The notes under the pieces: generated by a model
What the model saw: only the letters and a program-made list of their open reading frames with translations
Databases searched by the model: none
Told to the model about the DNA's origin: nothing
Assembly: GCA_963920705.1 (NCBI GenBank)
Contig: OY987227.1
Span: forward strand, 7,233,602-7,297,601
DNA length: 64,000 nt
Reading direction: 5' to 3'
Origin: Odiellus spinosus
Lineage: Eukaryota > Arthropoda > Arachnida > Opiliones > Phalangiidae
In this document: piece by piece, positions 1 to 10,643 of the stretch
Position numbering within the stretch: position 1 is the stretch's first letter
How the letters are laid out: every line of letters starts with the position of its first letter
Position numbers and translations under genes: made by a program

Positions 1-149
1 GCATTATCACCAAAAAACGTGTTTTTAGACGTAGGCTTATAAGGTATCTGTAGGTCGTGTAGCACCAAAAATCGAAATTGTACGTCACAGTTCGTAGTTT
101 AGCGTGTTATGCGGAAAGCTTATTCGTTAATTGTTTATTGAATATGTTT

Positions 150-1400
150 ATTTACGGTTATATGACGATACCGAGGTCATAACTTGATTTTGATGATATA
201 TTTTGCCTAATGACGTTACTTGGTCTACAAATACTCTAGTTTTCTTAACGCCGATATTATTTTACTGAGGGACCTTGACCTTGCTTATCTAAATTTTAAT
301 TTATTGAACGTAAAATCGTTTCATTTCTTTTGAAATCTTCGACGAAGTTTGTTCTCTAGAGATTTGACTCGTTGAAATTTTAAATTAAGTTTCATTCGTT
401 TGAATACAATTTATTGGTAAGGAAGTAATTTTGAATTTGAATCATTTATTTGATGCGTTTATTATTTGTTTGGACATTTTTGGTATATTTTCATTGACCT
501 GAACTCTAATTTTTATTACTGAGTTGTGACTGAAATATTAGTTTGGAAATCAAAAGTTTTTTTTTTTCTGACTCATTTTTCTCTGTAGTAATTTTTTGTT
601 TTCGTAAAAGAGTTATTAATGCCTACTGTCGTTTATTTTCGGTGATGTTTTAGCTAGTGTGTAGTCACGTAAAATAACGTTTGTTTCACAACTTGTGTTG
701 TATACTGAAGCCATGTATAGGTTCAATTTGATATAACATTTTGCCTTTTCACGTTACTTGGTCTACAAATACTCTACAACCGTCAAAATTCTGATATGGT
801 TTTAAAAGAAGAACCTTGACCTTGTGTATTTAATCTCATATCGAGATTAAATGTTTTTGGCATCTAATTTTAATTGGTTTATCAATATGTTATTTGTATA
901 GATATTTTTTTTAAGATTTTATATTTTTTAGATTAAAATAAATTTATTATTCCAGAAGATTTTGTAGAATCTAGTTCTCAGGATTACCGGTGTTGAAAAT
1001 TTATTTTGCTAATGTTATCTTGATGTCTGTGTTTTCTGCCCGCTATTTGGTAGTGGTAAGATTAATATTTTTAATTTTAATTAATTGACTTATTTGGCGT
1101 TTATTTGATAATTTGCTTTACTTAAATTGTTCGTGTAAGGGCTATTTTACATATTACCAAAGATTGCTAATTTCAGTTGTCTTAATTCTGATTTTTTTGT
1201 TTTAATACTGAATTATGGACTGGATTATTTATCTTGAAATCTATGTGGTTATATCTTATTTATTTTCCTTTTTTTCTCTAGTTAGGTTTGGTTTTAAGTA
1301 GAGAATTATTTAGGGTTGTGTTGGTATACTGAAGAAATGCATATAGGTTCAATGTGATATAATATTTTGCCTATTTGGCTGTTTCTTCTACTCATCCAAT
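150..1400 (+). repeat. three diverged copies of a dispersed direct repeat
   Basis: A block containing a start like GATATAA(C/T)ATTTTGCC followed by a TCTACAAATACTCTA-like stretch occurs near 190, 729 and 1355. The second and third copies also share the preceding TATACTGAAG...ATAGGTTCAAT segment (near 690 and 1318), and the first two share a CCTTGACCTTG motif downstream (near 270 and 810). Spacing is about 540 and 630 bases. I see no coding potential. The copies may be the edge of a larger old tandem array or a fragmented transposon. Confidence 0.5.
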
Positions 1401-1665
1401 ACTCTACATTTCTTTTCATCTTTTATTTTAGGTAGGGTTAGGTTAGGTTAGATTACCTTAACGTCGGGGTCGGGGAGGTTATATTTTGGTTTCCCAACTT
1501 GTTTTTTCTTAATTTGCCATTATACCATTTGAGAACAAAAAGTTATTGCACCCTTTTCTAAGACATTAGTTTAAGGTGAAATTTTCGGCTTACTTCCTAA
1601 ACATTGTAATATCTATTTGTTATTGACAACAGTGAAAAAACTTAACGATTATCATTCTTCAGTAG

Positions 1666-2063
1666 TTTAAAGGGAGAATGCAACCTAACAACAAGTCATA
1701 TTTTATCGATTCTTATCGTTTAAATAGGCCTAATCCACCAGTAAAACGTTTTACAAATAAATATTAAACTAGAAATCAATTTAAAACTTACCTGGAAAAT
1801 AGGCTTAGCTGGATTCATGGAGATCCTAAATTTTCACATTGATGGGTCTCATGGAGATCTCGCCTTAACGACGGATATTTATACATTGCTCGATGACCTT
1901 TCAATGCGAAGAAATTCAGCTAAGCCTAATTTTCGGGTAAGTTTTAAATTGATTTCTAGTTTAATATTTGTCTGTAAATTTTTTACTATTGGATTAGGCC
2001 TATTTAAACGATAATGAATGGTTAAAAAAATCACTTGTTGTTAGGTTGCACCCTCCCTTTAAA
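1666..2063. mobile_element. hairpin MITE, family A, copy 1
   Basis: The ends are inverted repeats of about 150 bases. The left end begins AAAGGGAGAATGCAACCTAA and the right end is its complement, finishing TGCACCCTCCCTTT. A second copy lies at 53714-54132. The short reading frame inside it is not supported as a gene. It abuts another sequence that begins with the same AAAGGGAGA start at 2061. Confidence 0.75.
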
Positions 2064-2275
2064 GGGAGACAGGCCCCAAATTTAATTTTTTAGCAGCGTA
2101 TCAACCTTCAATTGGCAATTTTAGCCCAAAAATATATATTATGATGATCATGGTTTTTCCACAATCGAAAGGACAATGGAATCAATATTAATACATTTAA
2201 ATTCCACAGTGACAGGAATATAATATAATTTTAAGAGAAAATTCTCTGGGAAAGATTCATTTTACGTGACTTAAA

Positions 2276-2481
2276 GGAGCGTTTTCAATCAGATTTTTTC
2301 TTGTCCAAGAATAGAGCTTTTGCGTCATATCAAAGTTGAAGCTTAAATCAAGCTTTTCGTTTAACCCACGTTATCAGGCTTCAAGTGACAATAAAGCGGA
2401 TATATCTAAATTAATTGATATAAGCTTTTCTTGGAAAAGCGAAAGCAAAAACTTAAAAACGTTGATTGAAAACGGGGCTTA
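2276..2481. mobile_element. short inverted-repeat MITE, family B, copy 1
   Basis: The terminal sequences GTTTTCAATCA (left) and TGATTGAAAAC (right) are complementary, and matching TCTTGTCCAAGAA/TTCTTGGAAAAG stretches extend inward. The same ends occur at 23808-23969, so this is a small non-autonomous DNA transposon family. Confidence 0.6.
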
Positions 2482-4386
2482 ACGCTTGATAATATTTAAT
2501 CTTAAAAATCTGTTAATTTTCGATCATAAACTGAAACTTCTAACAGGTAAATAATGCGGAAACCCCTGTTCCTAAATCGGATCTTTGAGCACGTCATTTT
2601 TTAGCGAAAATAAACAATTTAAAGAAAACTTTATTTAACCGAAACCAGTCCGGCGCTAAATTAAAAGACAAAAATTTATTATAAGTATTCTTAAAAAAAA
2701 GCTTACTTTTGATCTTCTAAAAGAATGTTTGCCTCTTAAATTCCAAAACCGCGGCGTTTAGCGGCGAAACTACGAATTTCTTTTCTTAGAAAATAAAAGC
2801 CCGAAATGTCTTTTGTTGATGGCACCAAAAAACCATTAGCATCCTCTTAATCTTTACAGTTTCGCGAAAACGATCTTAACAGTTCAACGAAAATGTTTAA
2901 AAAACTGCGATTGAAGAGAAAATATCGAATAACGATTCGCGAAAATGTTGAATTCGAATTGAGAGACCCTCTCGAGAAGATCAAAAAGATCTCTTAAGAT
3001 TTTTATATCGCCTTCGTGAGCGAGATTTTCCAAAGCTTTCTCTGATACGGATGACAAATAAGAATGTTATTTGGAAAATTCTTCGGGAGTATCTCCGAAG
3101 AACGGCGGGAATTCCGTAATGTCCGAGTGGCGAAGCTTAGCTCAACGAGTGAAGGTGATCGCTGATGAAACTGGGCATGCGTCGACCATTCCGGTCAAAA
3201 ACAGACGGAAAAGCGCGCCATTTTAAGCCGGGATGACTCTCAGGAAAGAAACCTCGACTACCGAAACCAAATCACTCCGCGAGTTCAGCTTGCCCGAAAC
3301 CGACCAAACACCAAACACCCCTTTCATCCCAGACCCGTAACCTCTAAGACCTCTAAGCCTCTATGAAATCATTCACCGAATCCCGCTACACGATTCTCAT
3401 TAGTTCGAATTAAATCAAATCCGTCATAGTCGAGTTATTTTAGACGAGAAGGATAACGTTAGCTTCTTTCTTGTTTGAAATATCTAATCGTAATAAGATT
3501 CAGCGAGAGATTTCAAAGACTGCTAAACTAACCCCTTTTTCATCCCAGGAAACAGTTCTGATAAAATATAAGATACTTTTAAGTTTGTAGCCATTGATAT
3601 CTCAGGATGAAACCAACTTCAATCAAGTTCAGTCTGAGATTTCGACACATACAAAATTGATAAACCCGTTCCAGCCAAAGAAACGATACTTAGCATATAT
3701 CTCCGTGCCCGTAGAAATCTCGGAATAAAACCGATCATATTCAATTTCATTCCGATATTTCAGCGTGCCTAAATATTACATCCCTTCGTATCTCGTATCA
3801 AAGATTTGTATTTAAAAAATGATACCGTGGTTTAGTACGAGTTGATCTTTACGGGTGAACTTATAACTCCGAGAAAGGGGACGCGAATAGCGAGAGAAGA
3901 GACGGTTAGGAAGAAGGGAAGATGCTTTCCGGGATGAACCATCGCGCAGCCTCTTCCTATCCCGTGGACCAGTGAGAAAAGGGGAAAGAGAGAGACGGGA
4001 ACCTCGTAGCCTATAAAGGGATTTTCTCTCCTTGCCGGTAAATCGATGGGCAAATCCCGCTGGTCTTTCGAAATTCTGTCGCTTTTAATCTGAAAGCCGG
4101 CCCGGGCGATATAGCGTCGCAATATTGTTCCCGAGCCTGACACTTTTTTTCCTCTCTTCTTTTTTTCCCATTTTTATTCCGACAGATATTAGACATTTTT
4201 GCTCCCATCTCTCTCGTTATTTTTCCTCCAAATACCTGGCGGTTAGGGTTTGACATCCAATAAATTCAAATTTGCCTCTTCATAAAGTTTACCCGAAGTT
4301 TCAGAGTGTCTGGACCCGCGATGAAACTCGTTAGAGGAATTTAGAGGCGAAAAGTTTCAACTGTCAACTCGTAAACCACACTCCAA

Positions 4387-4418
<32 letters not shown>

Positions 4419-5977
4419 AATACGTGTAGCGTATACTCATAAAGAAATAACCTTTATAAGTATAAGGGGCTAAAAATTGTCGATTTCTATATTTTGTATT
4501 TTGCTCTTGAATTGAACAATTATCATAAGTATATTTTTAAAGGAGATGTTGTTTAATGCGGTCTTGGATATGGCAGCACTGCTTTTATATTTTTGTGATT
4601 ATACTAATTACAAATACTAACTATAAACATTTCAATCAAATTTTGTACTTTTTATAGAATACTACACCTTTTTCAAGAGGTTTGAACTAAAATTTGTTTT
4701 TCGCCGTCTCCCTTTAATATTTGTTTAATTAAAGTTTTATTTCACTCTGGATAACAATAATGGATGTAATGATTATATAATTGAATACATTGTACTCACA
4801 GTGATATAGAAGAAACCCCACGAACGAAAGATGAGTCTATTCCAATTGATTAGTGATATTACACCCGCGTTATAATCCTAATTATCCAAGTCGGTCGATA
4901 GTGAAGCTCCATAAGGAAATTAAATAATGGAAACCCTAGACTATAACTCTCGGGCCACCACTAGTATCTATATCCTCTGAAATTCACGATGACCGCAAAC
5001 TAGGCGCTACGGAATAACCCAGCCCTCAGTGATATACGCCTACACCTAAGTTCCGGTCTTTTTAAGACTCCCTTACTTCCGATTACCGCGAGTAACAATG
5101 GTTCTTTTATTTAGATCTGCGAGCGTCCGAACAACAACCATAAACAGAAGAGAATGTAGTACCGAGTGGCCAGATGTTTGCATTTTTTTTCTCGATAAAA
5201 CCGTCATCGGGCGGATGCTTAATCACCTTCCGTGACGAACCTCTCGAATTTTTCACTCCAATGAACGAGACACGCCAAGAATCATATTTTAATGATATTT
5301 AAATGATCTTATCAATCGTTTCGTATCAAGATAAACGAGTTTGAAACGGATTGATCTTTGGTTTAAGGTAGAAGTGATGACTGAACCCATTTTATTTAGT
5401 TTTTGATCCCCTTTTCATCAACACTAGGTTTGAATTTCGCGCTTATGTACTGTAACATAACCATTCCAATCTAATATTCCATTTTCATTTCTATATTTAT
5501 GAATATATATATTTCTGCTCTCTCGTCAGCTACCAAATCTCCGATCGGTTTATCTATAACCATAGCAATCATGCTTCGGCTTATGCTCCCCCAAAGCGAA
5601 AAATTGGTTAACAGGGTAATTTGTTGTTTGGCTTTGGGTGTTTACTTGAAAAACACTTAACGCGAAAACCACAAGTCGTCGCGTTACGAAACTACCGTAA
5701 CTCTAGATTTGAGTTTCCCAGTCTTTTCTCAGGTATTCTTGTTTCCATATAATTAAAATATATGTACAGCCCTTTGGAAGGTGTCCTGGGCTCCTGGCTC
5801 CTGTGACGTAGCTAGAAATATTGTAAGTGGTCTGTTGGAGCGTCTGCTAAACCTTTTCTCAGAGTTGCGGAAATTCTTGAAACATTTGATCGCCTTTTTA
5901 GCTTGTTTAAAGTTTATTTAATGAAGAAAATTTGTTTATTTTTAAAAATTTGAATTATTAATAAGTAATTTAAAGTT
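2482..5977. other. gene-free stretch upstream of syntaxin-18
   Basis: No reading frame here resembles a known protein. The part from about 3000 to 4260 is richer in G+C and CpG than its surroundings and could hold an undetected promoter or a conserved non-coding element. A poly-A tract lies near 4386-4420. The stretch ending near 4715 resembles the sequence ending near 10255 (both contain a TTTGAACTAAAATT-like motif followed by a CCCTTTAA end), so it probably contains an old transposon end. Confidence 0.4.
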
Positions 5978-8056
5978 ATGGACCTAACAAATCTGTTTCG
6001 AGCTTGCGTAAAAACAGTTAGAACGCGAAATAAAGCGTTAGGGCCAAGCGTTGTCCAATCTAATGTTGATAATGATACGAAAAACTTAATTTTGGGAAAT
6101 GCGACTGGAAAATTGGTTAAATCAGAGTTTGCCATTAAAGCCAAGGAAATTGTAAGCTATTAATTATAGTTTATTTATGTGGGAAATTGTCAGTGTTTTA
6201 TAATCATCGTAATCTTTATCTTCACAGGTTTTGAGTATCACGAAGATGAAAGAATTTCTGTTACGACATCGAAAAGATTATATTAACATGAAGTGAGTAA
6301 TTTTTCCTATAAATTGAGTTTTCGCTTATTGATTTCTACGATATAATTAACATAATTCCCATTTGAAACTAAGCTTTATAATGTACGAAGCTTCGAACAT
6401 GACTGAAAATGAAAGAGATCAGATTGATCAAGATTCCCAAAAGTTCATACACACGTGCAAAGATGTACTACGTAAAATGAAGAAAGAAAGTAAGTCTAAT
6501 AATAAAATTTCAAGTTTATTAAAACGATGAATAATGTGGAAATTTAAATCAGTTCGTAGACTAAATCTTACGAACCAACATTTATCGCATCAAGAAGCCG
6601 TAATTGATATTCTGGAGGCTTATTTAAAAGGTTAGTCGTGTTAATAATATTGTTAAATTCTAATTTCAACTAATTTTGAATCCTTTTATAGCCGTTTGCA
6701 ATATATTTAGCGAAATTAAAGCTATCCGAGTAAAACGAACTATCGATAAACAAAAAATGTAAGCTTCGTAAACGTTATTTGATAAATTTTTCTATCATAA
6801 TCTTTTCTAAGTAAGCTTAACGTTGAATTCTATTAGGGTTAGATTAGAAACTGGATATCGAGCATCGAAGAGCGCGAAAGAAGAGGAACAAACTCTGGAA
6901 CTAGAAGGTAAGGATAGTGTAAAAGTCAACGGAACGATTGATTCCAACGAGGAGAACGAATTTGAGGACGCGAGTTCCTCGACTACTAACGAGATTAGTA
7001 ACGAACCAAGCGCAAGTCCTACTCATCAAGATAGAATCAATTTTGGCGTCGATGATCCCAATGAGACTTGGGAGACCACAACGACTACTGATTTCTCCCC
7101 TGAAGAATTACAACTGGTAAGAAAAGCTTTTTGTTTCTTATTTTGTTCGTAATAATTATTATTATTATTATTATTATTTTTTTTTTTGTGATTTATTTCT
7201 AGTTTGAACAAGAAAATGAACGATTGTACGAAGAATTAAATAGCATGGTTGATGAAGTCAAGTGAGGGTTTTTAATTTCTTCAAATATAATTTTTTTCCC
7301 TAAAGTGGTTTCTATACTTCATCCGCTTAGGAACCATTTGAAATAATGAAATTAATTGTTCTAATATCGTTCATTTTTGTTATTTAATTCTTATTAGGCA
7401 AATTGAAGGAAGAGTCATAGAAATTTCAAGGCTTCAAGAAGTTTTTTCGGAGAAAGTTTTAGAACAGGTAAATTTATATTTCCCCCCTTTATTAGTGGTT
7501 AAGTCCTTCCGTCTGAGTCTCATTTTAGGCCTTAGTCTCCTTAATATTTGTACTTTTGTGTAATGTTGTTTGGTCCATTATTTTTAGATTTTAGGCCTTG
7601 GTCTATTTTTAGTTTTGAGACGGTGAGGCCTTGGTCAATTTTTAGTTTTTAGGCCTTGGCCCTTGGTCTATGTTTCGTTTTTAGGCCTTGGTCTATGTTT
7701 CGTTTTTAGGCCTTGGTCAATTGTTTTAGTTTCTAGGCCTTGGTCAATTGTTTTAGTTTCTAGGCCTTGGTCAATTTTTTATGTTTCTAGGCCTTTGTCA
7801 ATTTTTGTCTTTCTTGGCCTTTGTCAATTTTTTAGGCCTTGGTCCTTAATTTTAAGCATATGATGCGTTTACTCGTCAGGAACAAGATATTAACAAGGTG
7901 GCTGACGTGACGGTGGGTACGACCGAAAATATAAAAGAAGCCAATGAGGAGTTGCGTCAAGCTATGAAAAAGAACGCTGGCTTTCGTTTGTGGATCCTCT
8001 TCATTTTGGTGGTACTTTCTTTCACCGTTCTTTTCCTCAATTGGTACAATCCCTGA
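5978..8056 (+). CDS. Stx18: syntaxin-18, ER Qa-SNARE
   Basis: Syntaxin-18 is the Qa-SNARE of the endoplasmic reticulum and serves in retrograde Golgi-to-ER fusion with Sec22, BNIP1 and USE1. I read nine exons: 5978-6151, 6228-6292, 6374-6489, 6553-6630, 6692-6758, 6837-7116, 7203-7261, 7398-7467 and 7880-8056. All have GT/AG borders and they sum to 361 codons plus stop (human about 335). The N-terminus DLTNLFRACVKTVRTRNKAL is nearly the vertebrate one. ERDQIDQDSQKFI and AIRVKRTIDKQ in the helical N-terminal part, and GRVIEISRLQEVFSEKVL in the SNARE motif, also match closely. A single C-terminal membrane anchor (WILFILVVLSFTVLFLNW) ends four residues before the stop region, typical of a tail-anchored protein. 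The acidic, Ser/Thr-rich linker in exon 6 is the least conserved part. The start is the first ATG giving the conserved N-terminus. Confidence 0.96.
7510..7860 (+). repeat. minisatellite in the last intron of syntaxin-18
   Basis: A unit close to TAGGCCTTGGTCAATTTTT, spaced roughly 25-35 bases, recurs about ten times between exons 8 and 9. The spacers are T-rich. Because units are in phase in places, one frame gives a repeating R-P-W-S-I peptide, but this lies wholly within the intron and is not expected to be translated. Confidence 0.85.
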
Positions 8057-8080
8057 TCCAATAACACAAGTACGCTTTAT

Positions 8081-8086
8081 AATAAA
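8081..8086 (+). terminator. polyadenylation signal of syntaxin-18
   Basis: AATAAA lies 25 bases after the stop codon, which would give a very short 3' untranslated region. Confidence 0.6.
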
Positions 8087-8164
8087 TTATTTACGAGTCA
8101 ATTAACATCGAACTAAAGTAAAAACCAATTGAAACAAGCGGCAATCGCGTAAACTACATTAAGA

Positions 8165-8470
8165 GTTTATTTCGGCTTCAAACCGCTGCAAGACGGGTAG
8201 AAGGGGATGTTAAGTTAAGCCTAATTTCTCATAAACTTCTGAATTATTATGGCTTCGAACCACACAAGACGCGAAGGAGGGACGTTAAGTTAAGCCTATT
8301 TTCTCATGAACTACTGAATTATTTTGACTTCGAACCACCGCAAGATGCGAAGGAGGGGATGTTAAGTTAAGCCTAATTTCTCATAAACTACTGAATTATT
8401 TTGGCTTCGAACCACACAAGACGCGAAGGAGGGCAGGTTAAGTTAAGCTTATTTTCTCATAAACTACTGA
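8165..8470 (+). repeat. 76-bp tandem repeat, about 3.5 units
   Basis: The motif GTTAAGTTAAGC recurs at 8209, 8284, 8361 and 8437, a spacing of 75-77 bases. Each unit also carries CATAAACTACTGAATTATT-like and CTTCGAACCAC-like segments. It directly follows the syntaxin-18 gene. Units differ by small substitutions. Confidence 0.85.
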
Positions 8471-9415
8471 CTTGGTTAGATCGCGATCCTAGATTGCGAT
8501 AACTTTATTGTAATTTTAACTCTATACGAATTTTGGTTAAAAGTTTTGGTTAGTACGTACTAACCTTGCCAGAATTTTAATTCTAGGTCATCGTCAATTG
8601 GTTTGTTTAGTATTTTAATTCTAGGTTGTACTGATTTGGCTAGAATTTCAATTCGTAATCATACATTTAGTGATTTATTTATAATTTTAATTATTAGTCT
8701 TACATTTAGTTAGTTTCGGTTTAAACAAATTTGTTTAAAATCGTACACGTCGGGCGGTATAAAAATTGCGCAACACATGTTTTTTACTCTCTCTCACTCG
8801 TTTAATATTAGGTCTGGGTCTATATTTGTTTACGCTTTTGAGCTAGTGACTGTCTGCCTCTGGGCTTTTAGGTCAGCGGATACCTTTTCTTAATGGAAAG
8901 GGGGTGAAAGAACTGGTGTTGTAAACCCCAAAATCACATTTGCGTAAATAAACGAGATCTCCTCGCCCCTACTATAGGCCTATCTACTAAAATGGGCTCT
9001 ATGCGGTCAATAAATCCCCCTGTCAATCATTCGGTGGATCGCGGGAGGGGGAAAAGAGTGGTGGAATTGTTTAAACAAAGATTCTCCTTTCGTAATTCTC
9101 GCCCCTCCCCATCCTAAGGGGTCCTAGGGAATTTTCATCGCGTTCGAAGATACACTCCCCGTTATTTCTTGGGAATGAAATCCTAAGAGATTGAAAGAAG
9201 CCTAGTTTCTTATTTGATGAAATTCCAAACTGATTTTTGACGCATAATCATTCACTTTCAACATTTCCGGAAATGCCTATAAGCTCTTTTCATTTTTTAC
9301 GCTAGTTACTGGGACTAAAAACTATTACAAGCTCGAAAGGCACCAAAACTCCCGTAGAAAATTGGTTCAATATATAGGAATTTTGATCCTTTAAAGGATT
9401 GTGATTTAATATTGA

Positions 9416-9583
9416 TTCTTAAAGGCCCTATCTGCTCTGAAACTTGCCCCTTTAAAATGCTCTTCCCTTACGCACGCAGCCTAGCTTTGACCGTACAATT
9501 TATTTTGTACAATGTCGTCTGCTAAGCTAGAAAAGAAGGCGACTTTGAAGAGGATTTGAAAACGCAGATAGTCCCTTTAAAGG
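9416..9583. mobile_element. short inverted-repeat MITE, family C, copy 1
   Basis: About 165 bases with complementary ends: the left reads CTTAAAGGCCCTATCTGC and the right GCAGATAGTCCCTTTAAAG. Internal TAGCTTAGCAGACGAC-like sequence is shared with copies at 25771-25938, 38765-38910 (truncated), 45755-45826 (partial) and 49601-49761. This is a non-autonomous DNA transposon family. Confidence 0.8.
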
Positions 9584-10643
9584 CAAATGAGAGTGTTAAA
9601 TCTGTAACGATAATTTAGGATTTGACCATGAAAATTACCGTAATATTACCTGAATTTAGTAATTTATAGTTTAAAACTTTTTGGAGCAAAGTTTAACGCT
9701 TTAAATCATTTAAAAGTCTACTTTTAAATAATTACTCGTGTTGGCGTCGTTAAGAACATTTTAATGCAATTATTTTTGACTAAATCACTTTGCCCTATCA
9801 ATGCAAAATCAAATGGTCAAGAGTATCGTGAAAATATACAATTTTTCCCGAGTGTACTATTTGTATAGTCCAAAGTCTATGAATTTGGATTTCCGCATTT
9901 AAAATCAAAGATATAAAATACATCTTTTTGTAAATACGGCTAATTTATCGGTAGCCCTTATAAAACTGTATAGGATAATATACTATTTTAGTAGTTTTAA
10001 AATTACATAATTATCTCGAATTAGTGGGGGGGGGGGGGGGAGAATAATTTCCTACCCACCAATTATTTTTTCAAATCAGAGAAAAATAAAATATCTCAAG
10101 AAAAAAAAAATAAGCCACGTTAAATAACTAAATATCTAATAAGATCTACAAGCTACAAGTAATAATTTGGACACGCCCCTTTTCTGAAAATTTAAAAAAT
10201 ACTACACACGTTTTAATCGCTTTGAACTAAAATTAGTTTCTGACTGTCCCCCTTTAAAAACGTAAAAAAATATACATTTCATCGTAACTTTTGGTTCCTT
10301 CTAAGGTTGTTACTAAATATAGATTGAATCTTCTTTGTATATAATATCGCAGAAAGCTTTTAAAATCGACTGCCTTCAAAGCCCCTGGGGCAATAGAGGG
10401 ATTGGTTAAAGCAGACCACATCGATGGATAAAATAATTTTTGGTTATATAAATACGTTCGCAATAGACCCAGGCAGCCCAGTGGTACTATAATTCCTATG
10501 AAATCCTATAGACATTTCGGGATCAAAAAATATCGCCCGCCTTTAAAAAACTTGAATATTTTGCATAAACAGACCCTATTAGCTAAGATTTGTTTCTCAC
10601 AATTGGGGTGGGGGAGCACAACCAAGTCTTTTAAAGGCCGAAC
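9584..10643. other. non-coding stretch with a G tract
   Basis: I see no gene. A run of 15 G lies at 10026-10040. The end near 10240 (GACTGTCCCCCTTTAAA) resembles the transposon-like end near 4715, so part of this stretch may be a further decayed element. Confidence 0.4.

Noticed and set aside
3832-4256. Overlapping minus-strand frames in a GC-richer stretch
   Set aside because: No domain or family resemblance, no splice-supported partners; composition alone explains the open frames.
8165-8470. Regularly spaced repeats that might suggest a CRISPR-like array
   Set aside because: Units are contiguous 76-bp tandem copies without unique spacers, in an animal genome.
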